A stretch of 30,720 bases of DNA. Origin: Lingula anatina. Lineage: Eukaryota; Brachiopoda; Lingulata; Lingulida; Lingulidae. This document shows, piece after piece, positions 20,452 to 30,720 of the stretch. Position 1 is the first letter of the stretch, and every line of letters begins with the position of its first letter. The DNA is taken from the NCBI RefSeq assembly GCF_001039355.2, contig NW_019775911.1, positions 140,447-171,166 of the forward strand. The letters are read 5' to 3'. The notes under the pieces were generated by a model. The model did no database searches. It saw only the letters and a program-made list of their open reading frames with translations, and was not told the origin of the DNA. The translations under genes and the position numbers were made by a program.

Positions 20452-20560
20452 CCTTGGACTTGAAGGCTACCAGTAAGTTTATATAGGGCTCTTATTCCGC
20501 TACAAGCAATATATTTGCAATCACCAAAGAGGCAGAGATCACTTCCTGGTTGCTGGTCTT
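20452..20560 (-). other. Possible upstream sema-like exon fragment
   Basis: An open stretch encodes SDLCLFGDCKYIACSGIRAL then YKLTGSLQVQ and ends at a strong AAG/GTAAGT donor. 'YIACSGIRALYKLTGSLQ' resembles the first sema strand ('YVGAVNNLYRLDGDLKLL' in exon 1 of this gene). The donor phase would splice to the TTTCAG acceptor just before exon 1 in frame with its ATG. It may be an alternative first coding exon, a relic of a second sema gene, or chance. The upstream start is not identified. Confidence 0.3.
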
Positions 20561-20624
20561 GACTACGTTGTATAAGTTGCTCATTGCAATCGCTATTTAT
20601 ACAGTGTCTACTATACAGTATCAA

Positions 20625-21620
20625 GTAGGTCAGTGTATAAGGATAGCGAGGTTGTTTAGGTCCTTCACCTTAAGACACGATAAGATACGATTGTTCGGCA
20701 TCCCATAAACACTTATACGACTGTCATTTTTGTGGTATTATTAATAGGATTTTGACTAGATACGTCTATTTTATCAACTTTTTCATTGAACTATTTTTCT
20801 TGTTTTTTTTTACTGACATCTTTAAAAGATGCAACCACGGTAGTTTATTGAACTTAGGCTTACTTCCGCCCCTTTCCGATAAAATCAGGTCTGAGCACTG
20901 TAAGAAACTTACAGTAGTCCTTACTGTCGTGATTTTTAATTTTATTTGAAAATAGCTGCGTTAACACTTTAACCTTCTCGTTATGTGGTAGTATTATCCC
21001 ATACACTGATACACGCACTGATATGACAATGTTCATTTTGCATTGTTTTACAGAAAAAAAATTAAAATCCTAATGACAACCCCCCCCCCCCCCCAACTTA
21101 CACTAAAAAGCCAAAAACAGTTGCATAACTTTCACAGCGGGGTAATGATCAGCGAGACCAGGCATGGGTAATATTTTGTTTATAGTCTCTTTCTGATAAA
21201 CAATTTTAATTCATTCACTTATTTTGACATTGGTAAATAAAGTACATGTAGTATAAAATATGCAAGAACGCTCACGCCTGCTTCACAAAACCAGTGAATG
21301 CAAAGACCAATGGGTAAGCCAGTTACGGTGGACCCCAAAGCAGTAAGACGATCATGTCTCCCCCAATCCCCCCCCCCTCCCGTCTCTCCCTTTCCAACTC
21401 CACCTATAGAGGGCACAGAAGACATGTGTCCCTCCCTTACCGTCGGTGATACCATTTTTCCATCTCAAAAATAAATCTTTTCTGTTATTCTGTGAATTTT
21501 TCATTATACATTATGTATTTTCTTCCGCTCATTACCAGGAGGCCATCCCAATTAAAACCAGGTCAACTGGAGTGGGACGTGTCTGGAGATGGAGATGGTG
21601 GTACATGTAGCGGTCACATG
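20625..21620. other. No gene seen; poly-C tracts
   Basis: A run of about 16 C lies near 21079-21095 and a C-rich stretch near 21360-21385. No convincing coding signal was found. Confidence 0.5.
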
Positions 21621-21621
21621 T

Positions 21622-21896
21622 AGCATTACTGGTAATATAGCTAAGGATATCAACATGGGATGTGACATGTCAAGTTATCAGCACCAGCCCGAGGTAGATA
21701 CATGTATATTACAATGGGTCGTTCTAGCTGATTTTATCTCTGAGCTGAATTCTTTATTTAATTATCTATTGTATTACTTTTACTCTGTATATCATTACCA
21801 GTAATGTAGCTAAGGATATCAACATGGAAGGCGGCATGCCAAGTTATCCGCACTGTCAGTCCGAGGTAGATACACCACAATGGGTCGTTCTACAGA
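21622..21896. repeat. Direct repeat of about 100 bases, two diverged copies
   Basis: ATTACTGGTAATATAGCTAAGG followed by ATATCAACATGG..., ...CCGAGGTAGATACA and CAATGGGTCGTTCTA occurs at 21624-21727 and again at 21795-21893 with several substitutions. The intervening ATTTTATCTCTGAGCTGAA... segment also occurs at about 23560-23630. This is repeat DNA of unknown family. Confidence 0.7.
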
Positions 21897-22322
21897 CTTG
21901 ACATTTAATATGGAATATTTTTTTCGAAATGATTTTTTATCAGTTTTTTCCTATTTTGCTGACTGATAAATGAAAATAAGGATTATAATCGTGTTTTAAT
22001 AACTTAAAATTATCTCTTTGATGTCATTGTGGCATCAGTTCATTAATGGAATTCGCCAGAGAAGCAAACAAAAACACATTGCCTGTTCTATGCCATACGA
22101 CTCCCATTAAAAGAGATATTTTGGATCTCCATATTTTCCAAATTATCGCCTGTAAAAGGGTAATACGCTCCACAAAAGACCCTCATGTCAGTTGCTAGTC
22201 ACAGTAATGGTCGTTGTTACGCCTGGCGTCTTCGTGGCTGTTGCCAGCGCTCTCAAGCGGCAAGGCATTTCTTGGGGGTAGGTTTTTAGAGTTCAATCTG
22301 GAATAGCATTCCAGGCATCGGT

Positions 22323-22793
22323 CTAAAATTGTCCAATCTGGTCCAGTTTTGTTGTAGGACATGTAGGCAGTTGATTGGCAAATAATGGTCTAACGAAATA
22401 ATGGTCTATGTGGTTCAAATGTGGCGATTTTGATGACCAGGGTAGCTGCACATTCCCTTGGTTCTGTAAGTTATCTGCTATTAAAAGTGCTCTGTGTGAA
22501 CCTGCAACCTCATCGTGCAACCTAGAATTGTTCCTAAGGTGCCCCCTATCAAATGATAGTCAAGTGGTTCCGAGATTATTCCTTTATTTGATCTGGTTCA
22601 GGTTTTCGTCGATGACTACCATTGGTGTTTTGGCACCAATGTGGAATCTACTCCAAATACTGACGCTGTCAATCACCCTTGTCACTTTAGACCTGGCATA
22701 TGCTTCGTCGTAGGCCTCTTCTGGATATCTGTAAACTCTGTATTGACTAATTGGGCGGTACAGGTGAAATCTGACCTCAATAAAAAAAGCCAC
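22323..22793 (-). pseudogene. Decayed Tc1/mariner-type transposase fragment
   Basis: Two frames carry recognisable pieces. VRFHLYRPISQYRVYRYPEE and TPMVVIDENLNQIK (22584-22793) match the middle of Tc1-like DDE transposases. ADNLQNQGNVQLPWSSKSPH followed by LNHIDHYF (22323-22520) matches the stretch 'h..LPWP..SPDLNPIEH'. The catalytic residues of the 'DN(A/R)RPH' and 'SPDLNPIE' blocks are altered and frames are broken. A further WNAIP-like piece lies near 22300. No inverted termini were found. Confidence 0.75.
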
Positions 22794-24559
22794 GCAGTTT
22801 CAGTGTTCTACCCAGAATCGTTCATGGCCCCCAATTCATTAGAGAAAGACGACGACGATGTTGTGCTGTATACAGTGGGTACCTCGGAGGTCATTTGGTG
22901 TTTTTACTTGCGAAAACCAGTTTGGTGTTCGCTAAGGGCTTTGAAAAACGCATTTTAGTGCCAATTTACCCCTCATTCTGAACGGACTAAGTGTTTTTTG
23001 TTTAGTTGCAGCAGCGTATCCCGAAAGACAGTGGGTCCTGTACCCTGTAGGTAAAATTTTGATACATTGGGGGTGACCTCTGTGTAGGTACATCAGTCTG
23101 GGCATTACTCTATAAAACTGTGGGGACCGTTCCGTTTGGCGCTATGATCTGTCTGGTTATGTTTGTCTTTTTCGCGCCATTCTGCCTTAGATTAACAAAT
23201 TTGTAATGCACTACTTGGCTCATTTTACGCACTGCAAAACTGACCGCTTGCATGCAAAATTTCAAATTCTTCTATGCAGTAGTTGCCGAAATATGGATAT
23301 TTTTTTGACAGAACCAAGCTTTGCCTAAGCCAAGCTTTGATCAGCCCAAAGGAACACTACCCAATTAAATCACTGCAAATTACATAAAGTAGCAGCGCAA
23401 CAGGCATGAAAGTCAGTTAATTGGTAGTGACACACCTGACTGCACACTTTTACATTCACAAATCTTATATGAGATCGGAGTTTTTTGAAAAAAGAACGTA
23501 TTTTTACCTAGGTATACCTTCGAAACTGAAATATTCCATATTAAATGTCAAGTCTGTAGTTTATTTTATCTCTGAGCTGAAATTTAATTTATCTGTTGTA
23601 TTACTTTACTCTGTATATTATCAAACTTGCTCCAACGAGAAAATTATTTCCTATTTTTATAATTGGCTAAATGACTTTTTTTATCTTATCTTAACCATTA
23701 TAACTAAATACAGGGCGGGGTTTCTAATAAACCTAGGAAAGATTTATTCTGGGTGGAAGTTACACTGACCCTCAGTTTCGTTACACTGGGACTGTACTGA
23801 AAAAGTTGAACACTTCGGTGCCATCGTTCTCTACAAAATCGTGTCGTGAATTAGCTGGTGACATATCTGTTAATATCTAGTCTAGTAAAAATACATCTCT
23901 GACCCTTGTAGAAGGTAAGAAAAGTTGACATTTGGGAGGAACGAGGTGAAGTTATACCGTCGTATTTTGCAGTTCGTTATTAGACTGCAGAGCTAAAACG
24001 AAGTGTCACGGCGCCGTGCACGGTTGCACCAACCGGTCGTAAGTTAGGCGTAGCAGTTGCGCCGCATAAATCCAACGCAAAAAGCTACGCCCGAGAAAAG
24101 CCAGTTGCACCAAACTGGAATAGTTACATCGGTCTTAGCTTAATCGTAAATCTACACCTGCCAGGTATGTGGTGTATGTCGGTCGTAGCTCGTTTTCCAC
24201 TATGGCTAGGCTGGCACAGAGAGAGTTTGATGACAGTTCTACCTCACACGTCAGGAACTCAGGAGAAACATGAGATGGGGGGACCCCAGCTGCTTGTCAG
24301 TGGTTATCCTGCCTGTGCTATCAGTAGGACACATTTTTCACACTTGTGTGTGGACACCTCTGGTCTCTGAGTCTATTGCTTCCTTAAGTTTATCTAGTTT
24401 TCTATATTGGATTATTATTCTCTTGCATTTTTAGTATCCTGCCTATTGTGCCTTTTGGAGATTCTTGTGTAAAATTAAAGAATCGGGGAAAAAACATCAC
24501 AGGAAAGGAGAACAATTCTTCACTGACTGGGATGAATGAATACATGAACAATATAGATG

Positions 24560-25038
24560 CAAACTTTACCAAAATGGCCAATGGATGGACGCATTGTCGT
24601 CAGACTCGGATGAGGAGGAAGACTGTGATGCAGAGGGCTTGTTTGAAGAAAAAGCTAGCAAAATGGAGTCTAATGAAGAGGTAGACTCTTTTTTTAGATC
24701 TTATTGATAAAGACCTGGATGACGATTAGACTCTGGGCCCTAAAATCAGGGGAAATTTTGCAAGCATTATTAACATAAAATTCACAAAACCTGTGCCAAA
24801 AGATTTAACCAAGAAACTGTATGAGCATCACCTACGACCAAAAAATTGTGATGCCATGGTGGTCCCCTTGGTGAACAAACAAATCTGGAGTAATGCCAGT
24901 AAGGAGTTGAGGGCGAAGGATGCCAGGACGTGTGACATCCAGAGGGCTATCGTCAAAGCGTGTGGCATCTTCGCAAGTGTAACTGATGAAAATAACAGAA
25001 AACGGTCAAAAATGCCTGTAACGGAAATGACTTGCTAG
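24560..25038 (+). pseudogene. Decayed gag-like or transposon accessory reading frame
   Basis: Pieces in the plus strand read an acidic segment (DSDEEEDCDAEGLFEEKASK), then TLGPKIRGNFASIINIKFTK and PVPKDLTKKLYEHHLRPKNC, DAMVVPLVNKQIWSNASKEL and a basic end. The layout (acidic region, 'RP.NC..L.VP.VN..IW', then helical region) recalls gag-like proteins of invertebrate retroelements. At least one TAG stop (about 24728) and a frame change break it. Function not assignable. Confidence 0.5.
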
Positions 25039-25084
25039 GATCAGCCCATATGAAGCTGTGCAGCAGTTCGATTTCTTTATTTTT

Positions 25085-25151
25085 TAAAATTGTTTTACTA
25101 ACCATAATTAACCATAGTAATTTTTCTTCATATTTTATATTATTCATATTT

Positions 25152-25200
<49 letters not shown>

Positions 25201-25400
25201 TGAAATACATTATGAAATGCATTATGTGTGTAGCTATATACATGTATATGCATGTGTTCATTTAAATCTTGCCACTCATGTAGGTACGTCTTGGCTATCA
25301 GCAGTACGGTTTCTTTAATTCTTTTCACAATTTTTGACAAACCATAACCAACCATAGTCCTTTTTTCTTCACATTTTATATCATTCATATTTTACTATAA
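25085..25400. repeat. Pair of 70-bp direct repeats around a (TA)n microsatellite
   Basis: A segment with ACCATAATTAACCATAGT and TTTTTCTTCATATTTTATAT at 25097-25158 is repeated at 25341-25400 with changes. The (TA)n run lies at about 25153-25198. All of this is inside the 24.0-26.1 kb element. Confidence 0.75.
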
Positions 25401-26141
25401 TATATAAACATAGAGACGAAGGCTTAAAATATCAACATTTTAAGGCTCATATAATATGTATTTGGTCTCTTGTATTTCTCAATCTCCAAGATGTAAGCTC
25501 GATTGAATTAAATGATACCTCACGGTGTAACCATAGATAAAAAGGTCATGAAATTGTCGGCACTGTTGTAAAATTATAAAAAGAAAGCAATGCTGGCGTT
25601 TTTGCATTCTTTTCAGACTCAAAAGTTTCAATAACAAATGTGAAGGTGTTCAAATCCATTAATAGAAATACGTACTGCCTCCAACGCGTTTTTCTCATTT
25701 ACAACAGCATACTATAATATTATTTTGATTCGGAATATATTTACGATTTTATTGCCATTTATACAAGGCAACAGCAAAGTTAACGTATTTTAACGTTCTT
25801 ATTTCTAAATCAAAATGGAATAATGCAGCTTATGAATTTCTCCGTCACTGAAATGCTCCTTTTGTGTTTATTTATGCCATCATTCTATTATGACTGCAGC
25901 TGAGAACTCCTCATTCACGTATTGTTTGCCAGTGGTGCAACGGAGCGTTACTTGGGCGTAGTTACGACCATCAGTTTTTGTCTTGGTGCAACGGGCGTAA
26001 GCAGGGAGAGTAAACCTGGCGCACGGACGCCAGGCGTTGCGGTTTACGACAGTCGTAGCCCAGTAAATTTACGCCCTGTTGGTGCAACCGGGCCCTGGAT
26101 TTTAATTGATCGATCTACCGTACAAAATTAGAAAAATGGAC

Positions 26142-26148
26142 CGTCCCT

Positions 26149-26209
<61 letters not shown>

Positions 26210-26215
26210 AGAGAC
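26142..26215 (-). tRNA. tRNA-Asn (anticodon GTT), copy 2
   Basis: The sequence is identical to copy 1 as far as I can read, with all stems intact and a TTTTT run downstream. The end of the 24.0-26.1 kb inverted-repeat element lies only about 46 bases from its 3' end. Confidence 0.92.
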
Positions 26216-26736
26216 CGATATACCTGTCTAAAAGGTGTTATTTCTCACCTGGCGGCCCATATGACGGCAGGTAGATTGAGATTTTATCTCACCCTCGCTT
26301 AAGCCTTTATGTCTGAGGCCTCTGCCTTGATGATAACGCATGATAAACTGTCCTGTGCAGGATTTACTACCGGCCTGTTTAATGAATTACACTTTTGCTC
26401 CACGTTACACAAGTAACATTTTGCTTGTTTTAATTGAAAAAATGGGTAATTATAAAACAAATATTTATAACTTATAAATGAACACTCGGAAAGTGCACAC
26501 AGGTATACATTTGTTCCTCATCACACAAGTAATAATTTGGTTGTTTAAATTGAAAAATGGGTAATTGTAAAACAAATATTTATAATTTATAAATGGATAC
26601 TCAGAAAGTGCACACAGGTATACATGTACCCCAGTTTGGGCAACGTTAAGAGTTAAATTCTGACTGGAATACTAAAATGTCATTTTAAGAAATCATGAGA
26701 AAAAAAAAGAATAAAATAAAAACTTTATCAAAATAT

Positions 26737-26788
<52 letters not shown>
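26737..26788 (-). pseudogene. tRNA-Asn fragment in repeat copy 2
   Basis: This is the same truncated fragment as at 5528-5579 and at the same place in the repeat, with fewer substitutions. Copy 3 of the repeat lacks both the fragment and the A-rich lead (sequence runs directly from cacgag to acgtgg near 29770). Confidence 0.8.
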
Positions 26789-27205
26789 GACGTGGATGTG
26801 GTAGTCTTAAGTACCGTGGAAATGGGACAAGGAAAGGTTCAGAGGATTTTTAACCTTAAAAAGTGTTTTTAATGTATATTTCACGGCATATTTACATGTG
26901 TTCTGGCGGTTTTCAGTCCATTCTCGCATTTCTCTCGTTTTCAGTGCAGCGTTGCTGCAGTACAGAGAAATTTCGTTGTTATAAATCTAGAAGGCAAACT
27001 GTCGGTTACGATCGTTAGCTAACAGCTTTTTGGCAATATAATAAACAACAAATAACACGTCATGTATACTAGTATTTTTGTGCAGATGACACCTCTTAAA
27101 ATTCAGATTTTTCCTTTTCTTTATGATTCACTAATGATTGACCAAATGACGATGTGCACGACGTAAAATTCCAAAGCAGATGCAGTGATCACGGCGTGAT
27201 ATCTT

Positions 27206-28145
27206 CATCATCATCATCATCATTTAGAGCCTATAGTGTTCCACTGTTGGACAAAGGCCTCAGCATGCTTTTTTCATTGTTTCCTATTCTGAGCCTCAGA
27301 TTTCCACTTTGGCCAAGGTTTCTTCTTCCAAGNCTCTTGGAATGATGTTCAACATAATTCTTTCCATCTTTCTCTGAGCTACTTGTAGCTTGTGTTCCAT
27401 GAAGGCATTCGGTGCCCAGGTCTCTGAACCATAGGTGATTGCCGGCAGCACACAAGCATTGAACACTTTCTTTTTCAGGCAGGTAGGAAGGTTGCTCTTG
27501 AAGATGTCATTGTGCTTCCCATATGCTACCCATCCTGCTTTTATCCTTCGTTGGATTTCTTTCTCCAGTGTTCGATCACTAAGGCTGAACCGTTGCCCAA
27601 GGTATATATACTCTTACACTGCTTCTATCTCTTTGGTGTTGATTTTCACTGTGCAAGGGGTGGTTAGTGGTCCAAACATCACCTTTGTCTTGCTGGTGTT
27701 CATCTTTAGCCCACTTTTTGGGCTTTCATCTGCCAACGCCTGTAGCATTTCTTCGAGGTCTTTTGCATCATCTGCTACTATTATGATGTCGTCTGCAATC
27801 CTAAGGTGATTGAGCCTGGTACCGTCTATGTTTATGCCCTTGTCCTGCCAGTCTAGATCCCTGAATATACTTTCCAATGCTGCTGTGAACAGTTTAGGAG
27901 AGATTGTATCTCCTTGGCGTACACCTTTCTTGATCCTGATCTTATTGGTGGTCTTGTGTAGTTTGACTGTTACAGAGCTATCGGTGTATATGTCTCTGAG
28001 GACGTCTACGTATCCATCTTCGATCCCTAGATCTTGCAGGGATGCCAGTATATACATTGTACTGGGTTTCTACTGAGTCGAAGGCTTTTTCATAATCAAC
28101 GAATGCTACACATAGTGGAATGTTATACTCGAGACATTTCTCTTT
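27206..28145 (-). mobile_element. 5'-truncated LINE (non-LTR retrotransposon) insertion
   Basis: The element is flanked by a perfect 10-bp direct repeat GTGATATCTT (27196-27205 and 28146-28155). The matching uninterrupted site is present in copy 1 at about 5996-6014. The 3' end carries a (TGA)n-type microsatellite tail (catcatcatcatcatca on the plus strand), as in RTE- and L2-like LINEs. The insert is 940 bases long and contains only the back half of the reverse transcriptase region plus a 3' tail with 'KAGWVAYGKHND' and 'YGSETWA' motifs. A single N lies at 27333. Confidence 0.88.
27614..28142 (-). pseudogene. Reverse transcriptase fragment of the LINE
   Basis: The fragment shows VAFVDYEKAFDSVE (metal-binding aspartate region), then after a frame break at about 28057 the SSVTVKL and KGVRQGDTISPKLFTAALES motifs, then HLRIADDIIIVADD. 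The last should be FADD, so the phenylalanine is replaced by isoleucine. It is read in two frames and followed by an in-frame stop after KEIEAV. It cannot encode a working enzyme. The clade is likely RTE- or L2-like, by motif only. Confidence 0.85.
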
Positions 28146-28345
28146 GTGATATCTTAAAGATATCAAATACCTGATAACCCTTCATATTATTTTTTGTGAA
28201 ATTAAAAAGCCCATTTGTTTATGGTAGGTGTATGTTATTACGGATGAGATAAATCTGATGTATAAGCAATGAATAGATACATTTTATTTATTTTTAAAAA
28301 CACCAAATAAACACATTTACTGGAAACTAGATGTCAAGGTCCGTT

Positions 28346-29249
28346 GTAAGTATCTTGTTACTTCTCACCAGCTGGTGTCGTCAATGTTTTAATGGCATTA
28401 TACTTGTAAATGAGCAAAACTGTTCATTAGTTTGGCAGTTCGGTCATACATGATTATTATAAAACACAAGCTGGAATGTGGTCATGCCTTTAGCTAGTAG
28501 TCAGCGGGTAACAACATCTACTCACATCAGCAACTTCGGTAACTTCACGTAATGACTTTGGTTGTAGGCCATAAATCCTTATAATGCATTGTATAAAGTC
28601 TAAAGAGCTAGAGTAGGCTTCTTAATTTATCTGGTTAAGAAGTTAAGTTCTAAAATCCTTTGTCTTGGATTGAGATTGAAGAGAGGGACTCCCCACAAAT
28701 CGGCAGAATATACCTGAGCAAGCAGCGAGTGAATGATTGAGACTGGTTATTGAAGTCAGCGATGACTGTCCTCATAGCGATTTACATGTAAATATTTTGA
28801 CCACGATTCTGGAAAGTAGTATTTAAGCGTTATCCAGCCTAAAAGTATACAACAGTGTCCGTATTTCGAGCCCTAGATTTTGACCCACTTACGTTAGGCT
28901 AACCCTAACCATATTAACTAAATGGAAGGCTGACTTTCTGTTACACGGACTCTCAGTTTTGTTACACAGGGACATATCAGTGTACCGAAAAGGTTGAATA
29001 CTCCGGTGCCATCGTTCTCTGCAAAATAGAGACAAGTTTACAAGCTACCGGAGATGCGCATTGATAAGGTGCAATTTTTATGGCGCCTGCAGATAATCGT
29101 GTCGTGAATTAGCCGGTGACATAGATCTATCTTTGAATGTTTAGTCTAGTAAAGAAAAACATCTATGACCCTGGTAGAGGGTAAGCAAAGATGACGTTTG
29201 GGATGAACGCGGTGAGGTGATGACGTCGTATTTTGCCGTTCATCAGACG
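28346..29249. other. Repeat-related DNA without a gene
   Basis: The part from about 28900 to 29245 matches 23690-23985 (shared GGTGCCATCGTTCTCT, ATCGTGTCGTGAATTAGC, AGTCTAGTAAA and CGTCGTATTTTGC). It is the left part of the tRNA-bearing repeat in copies 2 and 3. Nothing recognised before 28900. Confidence 0.6.
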
Positions 29250-29300
29250 GGATTTTAATAAACCATTTTGTCCACAAAATAACCAAAACTGACCGTCCCT

Positions 29301-29361
<61 letters not shown>

Positions 29362-30045
29362 AGAGACCAGTTTACCTGTCTAAAAGGTGATATTTCTCAC
29401 CTGGCGGCTCTCATGACGGCAGGTAGATCGAGATTTTATCTCACCGTCGCTTAAGCCTTTATGTCTGAGGCCTCTGTCTTGATGATAACGCATGATAAAC
29501 AGTCCTGTGCAGGATTTACTACCTGCCTGTTTAATGAATTACACTTTTTTGTAAGATTCTTTAGTGAATTGTTTCCAACACAAACATTTGCTCCACATCA
29601 CACTAGTAATATTTTGGTTGTTTTAATTGAAAAATGGGTAATTGTAAAGCAATTATTTATAATATAAATGGACACTCGGAAAGTGCACACAGGTTTACAT
29701 GTACCCCAGTTTGGGCAAAGTTAGGAGTTAAATTCTGACTGGAATACTGAAATGTCATTTTAAGAAATCACGAGACGTGGATATGGCAGCCTCAAGTTTA
29801 GTAGAAATGCGACTAGAAAAGGTTTAGTAGAAAATTAAAACCTTAAAAAGTTTGAAAAAGGTATTTCACGGAACAGCTAAATGTATAAAATACGGTAATG
29901 TTCTGGCGGTTTTCAGTCCATTCTCGCATTTCTCTATTATTTTCAGTGTTGCTGTAGTGCAGATAAATTTTGTTGAAATAAATAGATATGACAAACTGTC
30001 GGTTACTACCGTTAGTTAACAGCCTTTTGGTAAAGTGTAAACACG
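29250..30045. repeat. tRNA-bearing dispersed repeat, copy 3
   Basis: It aligns with copies 1 and 2 from the tRNA through about 30040, lacking the tRNA fragment. It ends near a sequence that looks like another transposon terminus (CAGGCCCGTAGCCAG at about 30049). Confidence 0.82.
29294..29367 (-). tRNA. tRNA-Asn (anticodon GTT), copy 3
   Basis: This is another intact copy with the same 74 bases and a TTTT run downstream. The left flank has no transposon, which makes it the reference for the empty site. Confidence 0.92.
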
Positions 30046-30048
30046 GCA

Positions 30049-30681
30049 GGCCCGTAGCCAGCAATTTCAAAAGGGGGGTTCTTTTTCTGAAAAAAGTGAA
30101 CCTTTTACCGTGAAACTTTCATGTACCTAGATACAATTTATCCAGAGGGTACCTTTTTCCAGTATTTGCCCTCCAAAAAACCAAAAAAAATTGGGGCCTT
30201 TGAGCAGACACCGAACCCCACGCCAAGGGGGCGATGTGTGGAATCCTGCACCAATTCCACATTGTATAATCATAGTTAGTCAACATGTATGTAAATCACC
30301 TGGTTATATTGCAATACAATCAGTATGTAAATAAATAGCAGCCACTTGTACGCATAGATTCCCTGTAGATAATGTGTATAAAATTTGAATGTGCGAATAG
30401 AATAAACACACTTTTGATTTGGAACTGAAGATGTGAGGTTGTTCTGTTATGCTTCTCTGTGCAAGTAAAGTGAAAGACTGGGTCGGATCTGGAGTCATGT
30501 CAGAGCCCATAGATTAGTTAATTCGTAAATGGAAATTGTTACACAGAAATTCAGTAGCATTACTTGTTAAAGTGAAAGTGATTTCGGACGGTTCACAACA
30601 GATGGCCAGCTTCGCATCCGAGGCCTGTCGTTCCTGCCTCCCCCCCCCCCCTTCAAATAATCCTGGATCCGCCCCTGCTGT
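30049..30681. mobile_element. Possible hAT-like non-autonomous element
   Basis: The left terminus CAGGCCCGTAGCCAGCAATT then TCAAAAGGGGGG and the right terminus, inverted, CAGGGGCGGATCCAGGATTA then TTTGAAGGGGGG are imperfect inverted repeats of about 30 bases. The CAGGGGCGGATCCAG end is common in hAT-type elements of invertebrates. No matching 8-bp target duplication was found, so the two ends may belong to separate insertions. Confidence 0.45.
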
Positions 30682-30720
30682 ATGTCAAATACAACACTGC
30701 CCAGTCCTTTGTTCTACCAA

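Larger units (their letters stand above)
23990..26096. mobile_element. DNA element of about 2.1 kb with imperfect inverted ends
   Basis: The right end (26020-26096), when inverted, reads GGCCCGGTTGCACCAACAGG, and the left end (24018 on) reads GCACGGTTGCACCAACCGG. Both then carry GCGTAA/GTCGTAAGTTA-type sequence and further GTTGCACCAA copies inward. The flanks match the uninterrupted sequence near 29245-29255, which shows this whole segment was inserted. No intact transposase was seen, so it is a non-autonomous or decayed element; resemblance to Harbinger-type ends is a guess. Confidence 0.6.
26100..28345. repeat. tRNA-bearing dispersed repeat, copy 2, interrupted by a LINE
   Basis: It aligns with copy 1 on both sides of the LINE at 27206-28145. 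It also has an internal rearrangement at about 26395-26590, where a short segment with gtaatt(a/g)taaaacaaatatttataa is present twice. Confidence 0.85.

Noticed and set aside
20476-20484. TATATAAA box as promoter of the plexin gene
   Set aside because: It lies only about 25 bases from a strong splice donor, leaving no room for a first exon, and it falls inside the sema-like frame (codons for LYKL).
27435-28076. Plus-strand open frames over the LINE
   Set aside because: They are antisense shadows of the reverse transcriptase on the minus strand.
28908-28919. Telomere-like taaccctaacc
   Set aside because: Only about two units; too short to be an interstitial telomere repeat.

Overview
This window looks like genomic DNA from a marine invertebrate animal; an amphioxus-like genome is my best guess, but this is inference. 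The reasons are intron-split genes with GT-AG borders, very high repeat content, frequent acatgta-type palindromes, and near-identical duplicated blocks that end at single N characters, as seen when divergent haplotypes are assembled side by side. There is no sign of bacterial gene organisation, CRISPR or operons.

The only recognisable host protein gene is a plexin-family gene on the minus strand, from about 20071 (start codon) down to 8015 (stop codon). I could join twelve exons in a consistent reading frame. They encode a signal peptide and sema domain, PSI1, an IPT-like spacer, PSI2, a second spacer and PSI3. The model is about 833 residues long. It then stops, with an AATAAA signal 68 bases further on and no transmembrane or cytoplasmic part recognised downstream. 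It is therefore either a secreted, truncated plexin or a gene whose remaining exons lie outside the window or were missed.

The middle of the gene is duplicated. Exons 2-6 occur at 15.8-19.0 kb and again at 12.3-15.7 kb. Exon 6a and its flanks also occur twice, at 11.9-12.0 and 11.0-11.1 kb. Each duplication joins at a single N (15737, 11467), so I read them as allelic copies placed in tandem rather than proven exon duplications. Inside the gene are two separate minisatellites made of pieces of its own exons. Four 69-bp units carry the 3' end of the PSI1 exon with its splice donor. Five plus three 82-bp units carry the splice acceptor and first half of the PSI2 exon. These are the most unusual structures here.

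The flanks are mobile and repeat DNA. At the left (0.7-7 kb) are two copies of a small inverted-repeat element, a Harbinger-type transposase fragment in its remnant, a tRNA-Asn gene and a 404-bp exact duplication around an N. At 22.2-22.9 kb is a decayed Tc1-like transposase. At 24.0-26.1 kb is an inverted-repeat element with a decayed gag-like reading frame. At 27.2-28.1 kb is a 5'-truncated LINE with a clean 10-bp target duplication. Three copies of a repeat of up to about 1.3 kb, each carrying one intact tRNA-Asn(GTT) gene, lie at 5.0, 26.1 and 29.3 kb. Comparing them shows the sites before insertion of both the LINE and the 24-26 kb element.
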